From Actinomycetota bacterium (lineage in GTDB: Bacteria; Actinomycetota; Thermoleophilia; RBG-16-64-13), in contig JAMDDA010000116.1 in assembly GCA_023488925.1 (NCBI GenBank), positions 1 to 8,265 on the forward strand: a DNA stretch of 8,265 nt. The letters run 5' to 3'. The notes under the pieces were generated by a model, which did not search any database, was not told where the DNA came from, and saw nothing but the letters and a program-made list of their open reading frames with translations. Shown here one piece after another: positions 1 through 5,458 of this stretch. Within the stretch, counting starts at the first letter, position 1. Every line of letters begins with the position of its first letter. Made by a program: the position numbers and the translations under genes.

Positions 1-269
1 ATGCGGTACTGGCGTCCGTACTCGCCCCGGGGGTAATGCCACTCCAGGGCGCGGTGTTCGCAGCTTATGAGACAGGTGCCGCACTCCAGACAGCCCTCGT
101 AGTTCACCGTGTTGTTGCCCTGGTCGTCGATCTCGTACAGGTGGGCGGGGCACACGTACAGGCAGGCCTTGTTCACACACACCGAGTTGCAGATCTCCAC
201 GTCGATGGTGATGTGGCGCTCCTTGTCGATCTTGAAGACGTCGAGCCCCAGCTTCGCTTCTATGTTCAT
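1..269 (-). CDS. fixX: FixX-like ferredoxin, 3' end cut by window edge
   Basis: Ferredoxin-like partner of the FixABC electron-transfer complex. 89 full codons are visible; members of this family are usually a little under 100 residues, so only a short C-terminal tail should be missing. Eight cysteines are present. C60, C63, C66 and C70 form the C-x2-C-x2-C-x3-C pattern (CLECGTCLISC) that binds a [4Fe-4S] cluster, and C27, C31, C36 and C40 form an earlier, less regular group ending in CPAHLY, which is typical of FixX. The start is ATG at 269, with an AGAAGG ribosome site just upstream and only 15 nt from the end of fixC, so the two are almost certainly co-transcribed. Known role of the family: FixX supplies the iron-sulfur centre that ETF-quinone oxidoreductases carry in their own C-terminus but FixC lacks. 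Identity is secure from the C-terminal region (LEWHYPRGEYG). The physiological electron donor and acceptor are inferred. Confidence 0.9.
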   Translation of the reverse strand, partial: MNIEAKLGLDVFKIDKERHITIDVEICNSVCVNKACLYVCPAHLYEIDDQGNNTVNYEGCLECGTCLISCEHRALEWHYPRGEYGRQYR

Positions 270-284
270 CGGTGCACCTTCTCT

Positions 285-1574
285 TCAGATCTTGCGCATC
301 GCGTAGAGTTCCTTGAGCGTCCGTACATTGAGGAACTCCTTGCGGACGCCGTCCACCACCGTCTTCGAGAGCTTCTGCGCCGGTCCCGGGCCGATGGTGA
401 ACACCTGCTCGAGGAGGCGCGATACCGCCTGGGGGTAGTGGGTGAACAGCCGCGGGTTCTCGATGGTGCGGGGAATCTCCCGGGCCGTCTGCAGGTCTTT
501 CAGCACGAAGCTGCGGCGCAGAGACTGCTCGTACTGGGCCAAGCCGGCGGCGGAGAAATCACCGCGGGCGCGGGCGTCGATCACCGTGCGGGCCGCGTAG
601 TAGCCCGAGGCGATGGCGAAATCCATGCCCCGCACGGTGACCAGCGCGTTCAGGGAAAGACCGGCCGCATCCCCGGCGAGCAGGTAGCCGTCGCCGAAGA
701 GCTTCGGCACCTTGGCGATGCCGCCTTCGGCGATGGCGTGGGCGCTGTACTCCACCACGGTGCCGCCGCTCACCAGCGGCTTGATCTGCGGGAGCTCCTT
801 GAACGCGTCGAGTAACGTATAGGATTCGATCTTCTCCGGAGCCGCGCGCATGGCCTGCATGCCTACCACGATGCCCAGGGAGATGGAGTCCTTGTTGGTG
901 TAGATGAAGCCGCCGCCCATCAGGCCCCGGGTGACCGTGCCCATGAACAGGTGGGCCGCGCCCTCGTTCTCGTTGAGGTGCCAGCGGTCCTGAATGACTC
1001 CCGGGGGAAGCTCGACAACCTCTTTGTAGCCCAAGGCGTGATCCTGGGGCTTGGGCTCCTCGCGCAGGCCGGCCTTGCTCGCGAGCAGGCCCAGCACGCC
1101 TTCGGCGATGATGGTGACATCGGCCCCGATGTCGTCCTCGCCCGCTCGGATACCCACGACCTTGCTCCCCTCCAGGAGCAACTGGTCCACCCGGTTCTTG
1201 GTAATGACCAGGCCGCCCTTCTCCATCACCTGGTCGGCGAACCACTGGTCCAGCCGGGCGCGCAGAACCGTGTACGACTGATAGGGCGGGGTGGCGAAGC
1301 GCTCCGAGGCCAGCTCTATGGTCGTGTGCGGACCGTCGCCCATGAGCGTGATGAACTCGCGGGTGACCGGCCGCTCGAAGGGGGCCGCTCCCCAGAGCTC
1401 GGGGTAGAGGTCACGGATCGGGCTGAGATAGAGACGGCCGCCGGTGACGTTCTTCGCTCCGGAGTAGTCACCCCGTTCGATGACGATGACTTCCAGACCC
1501 TCGGAGGCGAGGCCGTAGGCGGCCGAAAGACCGGCCAGGCCTCCACCGACGATGATGCAGTCGACCTTTTCCAT
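285..1574 (-). CDS. fixC: FixC-like flavoprotein (ETF-quinone oxidoreductase family)
   Basis: A 429-residue FAD-dependent oxidoreductase of the FixC/ETF-QO family. The N-terminal Rossmann fold is clear: a dinucleotide-binding loop GGGLAG at residues 10-15 and the acidic ribose-binding E33 at the end of strand 2 (VIVIERGD). A second flavin-contact motif, GYLLAGDAAGLS, lies at about 296-307. The protein lacks the C-terminal ferredoxin domain of mitochondrial-type ETF-QO; that domain is supplied by FixX, encoded 15 nt downstream. The reading frame stays open upstream of 1574, but the ATG at 1574 is chosen because it is preceded by AGGAAGGAAGT and begins directly with the Rossmann strand (MEKVDCIIVGGG). 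In known systems FixC passes electrons between the FixAB flavoprotein and quinone or ferredoxin. Here the adjacent acyl-CoA dehydrogenase is the probable source or sink of electrons (inference from context). Confidence 0.92.
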   Translation of the reverse strand: MEKVDCIIVGGGLAGLSAAYGLASEGLEVIVIERGDYSGAKNVTGGRLYLSPIRDLYPELWGAAPFERPVTREFITLMGDGPHTTIELASERFATPPYQSYTVLRARLDQWFADQVMEKGGLVITKNRVDQLLLEGSKVVGIRAGEDDIGADVTIIAEGVLGLLASKAGLREEPKPQDHALGYKEVVELPPGVIQDRWHLNENEGAAHLFMGTVTRGLMGGGFIYTNKDSISLGIVVGMQAMRAAPEKIESYTLLDAFKELPQIKPLVSGGTVVEYSAHAIAEGGIAKVPKLFGDGYLLAGDAAGLSLNALVTVRGMDFAIASGYYAARTVIDARARGDFSAAGLAQYEQSLRRSFVLKDLQTAREIPRTIENPRLFTHYPQAVSRLLEQVFTIGPGPAQKLSKTVVDGVRKEFLNVRTLKELYAMRKI

Positions 1575-1689
1575 ACTTCCTTCCTGCGTGCGGCGGAGAG
1601 AGGGGCGCAGAGAGGGAGGGCGGGGGTGCGGGGCGCCGCCGGCTGCGGCGGCGGCGCCCCGACACGCAAACCCGACCGGACTCCCGTCC
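1575..1689 (-). other. Intergenic spacer of the dehydrogenase-fixC junction
   Basis: A 115-nt gap between two genes that look like members of one operon. It contains the strong GC hairpin at 1630-1660, a pyrimidine-rich stretch on the coding strand, and the fixC ribosome site. No promoter resembling the -35/-10 consensus was seen. Confidence 0.5.
1630..1660 (-). repeat. GC-rich hairpin between dehydrogenase and fixC
   Basis: Perfect inverted repeat with 12-bp arms (GGGGCGCCGCCG at 1630-1641 and its complement at 1649-1660) around a 7-nt loop. On the transcribed strand no run of T follows, so it is not a canonical intrinsic terminator. It could stabilise or process the operon mRNA, or partly reduce fixCX expression relative to the upstream genes. 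Confidence 0.6.
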
Positions 1690-2922
1690 TCAGTCGTCGG
1701 CCTTGAACGGATTGGCGACGTCACCCCACAGGTCACGGGCGATGATGCCGCGCATGATGTTCAGGCCGCCTTCCGCACCCACCTCGTACGACATGACGCC
1801 GCGCAGCATCATCTCGAGCGGGGTCTCCTTCGTGAAGCCGAAGGCGCCGTGGTAGATCATCCCGTGGCGGGCCACGTCGTGGGCCAGCGTGGGCGACAGG
1901 CACTTACACGTGGCGATCACCTTGTTGATGTCCTTGCGGCTGAAGGTACCGGGGTTCTGGCTCTCGTAGCCGATCATCCAAGCTCCGCGCAGCAGGTTGA
2001 GCTTCAGCAGGTCGAGCTGCATCCAGTCGTTGACCATCTCGAACGAGATGCCTTCATACTTGATGAGCGGCCGGCCGAAGGTCTTGCGCTGCGTAGCGTA
2101 CTCGGCGCTGATCTCCAGGGCCTTCTCGGCGCCGCCCAGACAGGCAGCCGCCACCAGCACACGCGCAGCGTTGAAGCCCTCCATCACGTGGTAGAAGCCC
2201 TTGCCTTCCTCGCCCAGCAGGCAGTAGCCCGGGACCTCGACGTCCTTGTAGACCCAGCCGCCGGTGGAGAGACCCATGCGACCCATGTCCTCGTAGACGC
2301 TCCAGCTGATGCCGTCGAGATGCGCCGGGATGTAGATGAAAGTCATGCCCTTGTAGGTGGCCGTGGGATCGGTCACCACCAGGGAGCAGTGACCGCTCGG
2401 GGCGCCGAGCTTCGCGCACTCCTTGGGGCCCGAGACGTAGACCTTCTCGCCGTTGATGACGTAGTTGCCGTTCGCGTTCTTCTCGGCCCGGGTCTTGATG
2501 TGAGCCAGGTCGGAGCCGCCGCCGGGCTCGGTGGTGTTGATCCCGACAAAGGCCTTGCCGGCGGCCGCCGCGGGCAGCACTTCCTCACGCAGCTTCTGGG
2601 TGCCGAACTTGTTGACGATGTACGACCAGCCGATGGTGAGCAGTGTGTACACCGGGGTCGACATGGAAAGATCGGCCCGGGCGATCTCCTGGATGGCGAT
2701 CATGGCGTAGATGAGCTCTTCGCCGGGAACGGCGCAACCGCCCAACTCCTCGGGGATGGTCACCCCGAACACCCCGAGGTCGACCAAGCCCTGCACGATG
2801 TCGTCGGGGATGCCGTTCTCTTCCTTGTCGATCTGCCGCGCGCGGGGCTCCAGGTTTTTGACCGCCCACTCACGCACGGCCTGTCTGAAGAGCTCCTGTT
2901 CCGTGGTGTACCGGAAATCCAT
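1690..2922 (-). CDS. Acyl-CoA dehydrogenase family flavoprotein
   Basis: A 410-residue member of the acyl-CoA dehydrogenase superfamily, at the usual length. The N-terminal helical domain starts MDFRYTTEQELF. The middle beta domain carries the flavin/substrate motif TEPGGGSD at 131-138, and the C-terminal helical domain contains the conserved R254 region (NAARVLVAA) and QRKTFGRPL at 278-286. Aligning back from IMRGIIARD, E384 takes the place of the catalytic glutamate of the classical IYEGT motif, but the surrounding residues are AEGG instead of YEGT, which is unusual. The start is ATG at 2922, preceded by AAGGAGG at 2929-2935. The gene sits between a class III CoA-transferase and fixC/fixX, so it probably oxidises or reduces the acyl-CoA made by the transferase and exchanges electrons through the Fix proteins, as CaiA does in carnitine metabolism (family knowledge). 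The substrate is unknown; crotonobetainyl-CoA, aromatic or alicyclic acyl-CoAs and dicarboxyl-CoAs are all possible. Confidence 0.9.
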   Translation of the reverse strand: MDFRYTTEQELFRQAVREWAVKNLEPRARQIDKEENGIPDDIVQGLVDLGVFGVTIPEELGGCAVPGEELIYAMIAIQEIARADLSMSTPVYTLLTIGWSYIVNKFGTQKLREEVLPAAAAGKAFVGINTTEPGGGSDLAHIKTRAEKNANGNYVINGEKVYVSGPKECAKLGAPSGHCSLVVTDPTATYKGMTFIYIPAHLDGISWSVYEDMGRMGLSTGGWVYKDVEVPGYCLLGEEGKGFYHVMEGFNAARVLVAAACLGGAEKALEISAEYATQRKTFGRPLIKYEGISFEMVNDWMQLDLLKLNLLRGAWMIGYESQNPGTFSRKDINKVIATCKCLSPTLAHDVARHGMIYHGAFGFTKETPLEMMLRGVMSYEVGAEGGLNIMRGIIARDLWGDVANPFKADD

Positions 2923-3089
2923 GCGATGCCTCCTTGAAGATGTGTCGAACCCAAGCCCGTCCGGTCGCACACCGGCCAGGCGGTCTTGGTACCGTGCCGG
3001 GGCCGCCTCGACCCCTCGTTCCCACCGTGCTCCCTCTTCCTCCGCCGACCCTCCTTGCTCCGCCCTTCAGACCCTGCCCGAATCCCCGG
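2923..3089 (-). other. Intergenic spacer, transferase-dehydrogenase
   Basis: 167 nt, G-rich on the transcribed strand. Apart from the dehydrogenase ribosome site (AAGGAGG, 2929-2935) I see no convincing promoter, terminator or small gene. The flanking genes are probably co-transcribed through it. Confidence 0.4.
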
Positions 3090-4277
3090 TCACACCACGC
3101 CCCGCTCCCGGAGCTCCCGGATCTCCTCCCGGGAGTAGCCCGCCTCGGCAAGAATCTCGTCGGTGTGCTCTCCGAGAAGGGGGGGGTGCCGTGCGAAGGT
3201 GACCGGGGTGTCACTCAACTTCAGCGGGCTTCCCACCAGCTTGACGGTCCCCGCGGTGGGATGGGTCATCTCCACCACCATTTCCCGGGCCAGCACCTGC
3301 GGATCTGCGAAGACCTCGGGGATGGAATTGATGGGCCCGCAAGGGATCTTCTCGCGCCGGAAGAGCTCCAGCCACTCCGCGGCCGTGCGCCGGCGCAGGT
3401 AGGTCCCGAGGAGCGAAACGAGCTCGGCCCGGTGCTCCACGCGGGCGGGGTTGGTGACGAAACGCGGGTCGTCCGCGAGCTCGGGTGCCCCGATGAGCCG
3501 GGTGAAGCGGCGGAATTGGGAGTCGTTCCCCACGGCGAGGTTGAACCATGTGTCGCTGGCCCGGAAGGTCTCGTACGGCACGATGTTCGGGTGGGCGTTG
3601 CCGTAGCGTTTGGGAACGGCACCGCCTATCAGATAGTTGCTCGCCCGGTTGATCAGCCAGGACACCTGGGAATCGAGCAGGGCGATGTCGATGCACTGGC
3701 CTCGGCCCGTGCGCTCCCGAGCCCGGAGGGCCGCGAGCACGGCGATGGCCGCGTGCTGGGCGGCCGTCACGTCGACGATGGCCAGCCCGACCTTCATGGG
3801 CGGCCCGTCGGGCTCACCGGTGATACTCATGATGCCGCCCCGACCCTGGATGGCAAAATCATAGCCGGGCTGGTCCTTGTCCGGTCCCGTGTGGCCGTAG
3901 CCGGTGATGGAACAAAGGATGAGGCCCGGGTTGTCCGCGCTCAGCACCTCGTAGCCGAGGCCCATGGCCTCGAGTGTGCCCGTCTTGAAGTTCTCGACCA
4001 CCACGTCGGCTTCCCGAGCCAGACGGCGGATCACGGCCTTGCCCGCTTCGGCCTTGAGATCGAGCGTCAGGCTGCGTTTGTTCCGGTTGACGCAGAGGTA
4101 GTACGCCGATTCGGTGCCGGCCCACGGCGGGCCCCACTCGCGGGTCTCGTCACCTGAACCCGGACGCTCCACTTTGACCACGTCCGCGCCCAGATCGGCC
4201 AGCATCATCGTGCACAAGGGCCCGGCGAGGACCCGGGAGAGGTCCAGCACCTTGACACCCTCGAGCGCTCCTGCCAT
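3090..4277 (-). CDS. Class III CoA-transferase (CaiB/BaiF family)
   Basis: A 395-residue CoA-transferase of the CaiB/BaiF (formyl-CoA transferase) family, at the family's usual length of about 400. It begins with the typical strand-loop LEGVKVLDLSRVLAGPLCT, followed by LADLGADVVKVERPGSGDETREWGPP and the NRNKRSLTLDLK segment at 64-75. D169 in the stretch GLAIVDVTAAQ matches the conserved aspartate that forms the covalent anhydride intermediate in formyl-CoA transferase. The C-terminal region has PCGPINSIPEVFADPQ (312-327) and PPLLGEHTDEIL (365-376), both standard for the family. The start is ATG at 4277, with GGAGGG five bases upstream; the frame stays open to 4478, but the extra residues do not resemble the family. 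It is first in the apparent operon with the acyl-CoA dehydrogenase and fixCX. Predicted role: moving CoA between a donor acyl-CoA and the pathway acid. The substrate cannot be assigned. Confidence 0.92.
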   Translation of the reverse strand: MAGALEGVKVLDLSRVLAGPLCTMMLADLGADVVKVERPGSGDETREWGPPWAGTESAYYLCVNRNKRSLTLDLKAEAGKAVIRRLAREADVVVENFKTGTLEAMGLGYEVLSADNPGLILCSITGYGHTGPDKDQPGYDFAIQGRGGIMSITGEPDGPPMKVGLAIVDVTAAQHAAIAVLAALRARERTGRGQCIDIALLDSQVSWLINRASNYLIGGAVPKRYGNAHPNIVPYETFRASDTWFNLAVGNDSQFRRFTRLIGAPELADDPRFVTNPARVEHRAELVSLLGTYLRRRTAAEWLELFRREKIPCGPINSIPEVFADPQVLAREMVVEMTHPTAGTVKLVGSPLKLSDTPVTFARHPPLLGEHTDEILAEAGYSREEIRELRERGVV

Positions 4278-4370
4278 CGTGCCCTCCACATCCTCCAAGA
4301 CCCACGCCGCTCCGTTGCCGTCCTCCCGCGTGGGGCTCCATCGCCCCCGAGGTGAGTACTTTCTGTCTGG

Positions 4371-4416
4371 AAAGCAAAAAGCCCCCAGCACGGTGCGCGG
4401 ACGCAAACGCTGGGAG
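4371..4416 (-). terminator. Intrinsic terminator or attenuator in transferase leader
   Basis: On the transcribed strand CTCCCAGC (4416-4409) pairs with GCTGGGGG (4389-4382), giving eight pairs with one G-U. Within the loop a second 4-bp stem TGCG/CGCA closes a TCCG tetraloop of the stable UNCG type. The stem is followed by CTTTTTGCTTT. This is the only hairpin in the window with a proper T-rich tail. It lies downstream of the candidate promoter and about 90 nt before the transferase start codon, so it may be an attenuator. Alternatively it terminates read-through from the DUF3870 gene, with the operon promoter lying below it. Confidence 0.65.
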
Positions 4417-4462
4417 CTCATAGCCGAGAAATGGGCCGGCAGAGACGGTGCCGTCCGCAAGC

Positions 4463-4481
4463 TATGTGTGCAGCACACATA
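4463..4481. promoter_or_regulatory. Perfect 19-bp palindrome, probable operator
   Basis: TATGTGTGCAGCACACATA: perfect 9-bp arms around one central base. It overlaps the last base of the candidate -10 element and covers the predicted transcription start of the CoA-transferase operon, a position where a bound repressor would block initiation. Length and symmetry fit a dimeric helix-turn-helix regulator (for example TetR or GntR type); no such regulator gene is in this window. Confidence 0.65.
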
Positions 4482-4509
4482 CTATGACACTTCGTGCGGG
4501 TCCGCGCAA
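4481..4509 (-). promoter_or_regulatory. Candidate promoter of CoA-transferase operon
   Basis: Reading on the minus strand, -35 TTGCGC (4509-4504), a 17-nt spacer, and -10 CATAGT (4486-4481, four of six consensus bases). The -35 match is weak (three of six), but the spacing is ideal and the adjacent palindrome supports it. The predicted start near 4474 gives a leader of about 200 nt. Confidence 0.45.
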
Positions 4510-4540
4510 GTCCCGTGCCCGCGGAACCCGCCCAATCCCG

Positions 4541-4564
4541 GCTGAGTGTCGGCCGCGTCTCAGC
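4541..4564 (-). repeat. Weak hairpin over DUF3870 stop codon
   Basis: GCTGAG/CTCAGC 6-bp arms with a 12-nt loop spanning the stop codon of the DUF3870 gene. No T-tract follows. It is too short to call a terminator with confidence. Confidence 0.25.
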
Positions 4565-4940
4565 AGTCGTCGGCCAGGCCGATCTGGCTGACGTCGCCGG
4601 AGGGCGCAGGGGCCCCCTCGCCCAGGACGAGGGGTGACTGGTCGACCGATTCGAAGACCTTGTGCAGGGCGAAGATCAGCGCACCCTGGGAGTGGCCGCG
4701 GTAGTGCCGGCGGATGCGTTGCTCCATGATGTCGCGCTCAGAGAAGACCGAGCGACCCCGCAGGAGGCGGGCCAGGAAGTCGCGGGCCAGCTCGGTGACC
4801 AGAGTGGAGGAACAATCGAGGACCCGGCCCTGCTCGTCCACCTCCACGATCACACCCACCCGCTTGTAGACGGCCTGGTGACTGACGTCCTGCGGCAGAC
4901 GGGCGTAGCCCGAAAAAAGGTATGTCACCGGTTCGGTCAT
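4560..4940 (-). CDS. DUF3870 domain protein
   Basis: A 126-residue soluble protein recognisable as DUF3870, a family without a known function. The features I recognise are the N-terminal strand with GYARLP (11-16), a hydrophobic strand VGVIVEVD (28-35), the DCSSTLVTELARDFLARLL segment (42-60), and the signature RRHYRGHSQGALIFAL (77-92). The C-terminal 27 residues are low-complexity and end in DDC. No signal peptide or membrane segment is seen. The start is ATG at 4940, but no Shine-Dalgarno sequence precedes it, unlike most other genes in the window; a TGG-TACACT extended -10 lies just upstream, so the mRNA may be leaderless. The gene stands immediately before the CoA-transferase/dehydrogenase/fix operon and could be a small accessory or regulatory protein for it (inference). 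C43 and the H79/H83 region are candidate functional residues. Confidence 0.8.
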   Translation of the reverse strand: MTEPVTYLFSGYARLPQDVSHQAVYKRVGVIVEVDEQGRVLDCSSTLVTELARDFLARLLRGRSVFSERDIMEQRIRRHYRGHSQGALIFALHKVFESVDQSPLVLGEGAPAPSGDVSQIGLADDC

Positions 4941-4953
4941 GACCGTACCAGTG
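4926..4953. promoter_or_regulatory. 28-bp imperfect palindrome centred on a start codon
   Basis: Twelve of fourteen base pairs match, with the perfect core CGGTCATGACCG at its centre; the core's ATG is the DUF3870 start codon. The palindrome also overlaps the candidate extended -10. As DNA it could be an operator; as RNA it could fold so that the AUG sits in a loop or stem and limits initiation. Confidence 0.55.
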
Positions 4954-4958
4954 TACCA
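4950..4958 (-). promoter_or_regulatory. Candidate extended -10 of DUF3870 gene
   Basis: On the minus strand TGG followed by TACACT (4955-4950), matching the TGn-TATAAT extended -10 pattern at four of six hexamer bases. No -35 is evident. The predicted start lies about three bases before the ATG, which would make the transcript nearly leaderless and explains the missing ribosome site. Confidence 0.35.
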
Positions 4959-5018
4959 TCGCCCGGGAGGCGCCTATCCGGCCCCGTTCCACCCGCAGGC
5001 TCGGGCCCGACAACCGCC

Positions 5019-5053
5019 GACCGAGGCTGCCGCCGCCGGCGGCAGCCTCGGTC
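5019..5053 (-). terminator. Perfect 16-bp hairpin overlapping a stop codon
   Basis: Arms 5019-5034 and 5038-5053 are exactly complementary around a 3-nt loop, giving a very stable GC-rich stem that begins inside the stop codon of the 75-residue gene. No T-tract follows, so it is a non-canonical terminator or an mRNA 3'-end protector. Confidence 0.6.
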
Positions 5054-5279
5054 AAAGCAGGGCGCGTAGCGCCGCCAGCTGACCCGTGATGCGGGCCTCG
5101 TCCTTCTCGAACTCGTTCCGCAAGCGCTGGGCCTCGCCGGCGCCGATATGCACGCCCGTACCACCCAGCGTCAGCGCACGTTCGTAGCCCAGGTCCTCGA
5201 GCTCCTCTTCGAGCCTCGCGATGCGCTGCTTGATCTCTGCACGCGACAGGCCCGCCAGATCCTCCGTCGGTGACGTCAT
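5052..5279 (-). CDS. Small helical (coiled-coil-like) protein, function unknown
   Basis: A 75-residue protein that I do not recognise. It starts at ATG 5279, supported by GAGGAGG seven bases upstream; longer readings of the frame have no such support. The sequence has two charged amphipathic helices, about residues 12-33 (AEIKQRIARLEEELEDLGYE) and 48-74 (rich in E, R, K, L and A), joined by a glycine-rich turn GGTGVHIGAG at 39-48. This suggests a helical hairpin or oligomeric coiled coil. There is one histidine (H44) and no cysteine, no signal peptide and no membrane segment. It is not a CsoR-type regulator: the expected Cys/His metal ligands and the RIEGQVRGI motif are absent. It appears to be a single-gene unit with its own promoter and operator (5366-5394) and a strong hairpin at its stop, so it is probably an induced small protein. 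Confidence 0.75.
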   Translation of the reverse strand: MTSPTEDLAGLSRAEIKQRIARLEEELEDLGYERALTLGGTGVHIGAGEAQRLRNEFEKDEARITGQLAALRALL

Positions 5280-5365
5280 TGCTTTTCCTCCTCTCTTACG
5301 GAGCGCCCGGAGCAGGCCTACCCTGCAGCCCGCGGGCCGCCCCGCGTCGAATCGGACCGCCGCCC

Positions 5366-5394
5366 ATGATATACCCTTGGGGGTATCTAGGCAA
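5366..5394 (-). promoter_or_regulatory. Promoter of small helical gene, operator in its spacer
   Basis: On the minus strand -35 TTGCCT (5394-5389, four of six), spacer of exactly 17 nt, -10 TATCAT (5371-5366, five of six). This is the best promoter match in the window. The inverted repeat at 5371-5386 fills the spacer, the classical location for a repressor that blocks polymerase binding. Confidence 0.7.
5371..5386. promoter_or_regulatory. ATACCC-N4-GGGTAT operator (CsoR/CstR-like)
   Basis: Perfect 6-bp inverted repeat ATACCC-TTGG-GGGTAT. The sequence class resembles operators bound by the CsoR/CstR/RcnR family (copper, persulfide, nickel/cobalt or formaldehyde responsive). The family assignment is by pattern similarity from memory, and no such regulator is encoded in the window. 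A similar site lies at 6091-6106. Confidence 0.55.
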
Positions 5395-5458
5395 GTCCAG
5401 AAGGTTCCCGCCGGCAGAGAGGGCCCGCCGCGGCTCGGCCCGCGCGGGTCCCGGCCGC

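Larger units (their letters stand above)
4278..4559 (-). other. Regulatory leader upstream of the CoA-transferase operon
   Basis: 282 nt with no credible gene. It holds, in transcription order, a possible weak hairpin over the upstream stop codon, a candidate promoter (4481-4509), a perfect palindrome (4463-4481), a terminator-like hairpin with a T-rich tail (4371-4416), and the transferase ribosome site. Confidence 0.6.
5280..5458 (-). other. Intergenic region with promoter and operator
   Basis: 179 nt between the methyltransferase stop and the small helical gene. It contains the promoter/operator at 5366-5394 and a leader of about 80 nt ending in the GAGGAGG ribosome site. I see nothing else in it. 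Confidence 0.5.

Noticed and set aside
1141..1160. ATACCC half-site inside fixC, and others at about 8033 and 8057 inside pdaD
   Set aside because: They lack an opposing GGGTAT at the right spacing and lie within coding sequence.
1575..1736. N-terminal extension of FixC
   Set aside because: It overlaps the end of the dehydrogenase gene and precedes the Rossmann strand with proline/arginine-rich sequence; the ribosome site supports 1574.
1552..2937. 461-codon open frame on the plus strand opposite the acyl-CoA dehydrogenase
   Set aside because: It mirrors a clearly recognisable gene, has a composition dominated by A, G, V, L, D and H typical of antisense frames in GC-rich DNA, and resembles no family.
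2934..4157. 407-codon plus-strand open frame opposite the CoA-transferase
   Set aside because: Antisense shadow of a well-supported gene; proline/glycine/valine-rich, no ribosome site and no recognisable motif.
4278..4478. 67-residue N-terminal extension of the CoA-transferase frame
   Set aside because: It would run through the palindrome and the terminator-like hairpin, does not resemble the family, and the ATG at 4277 has a proper ribosome site.
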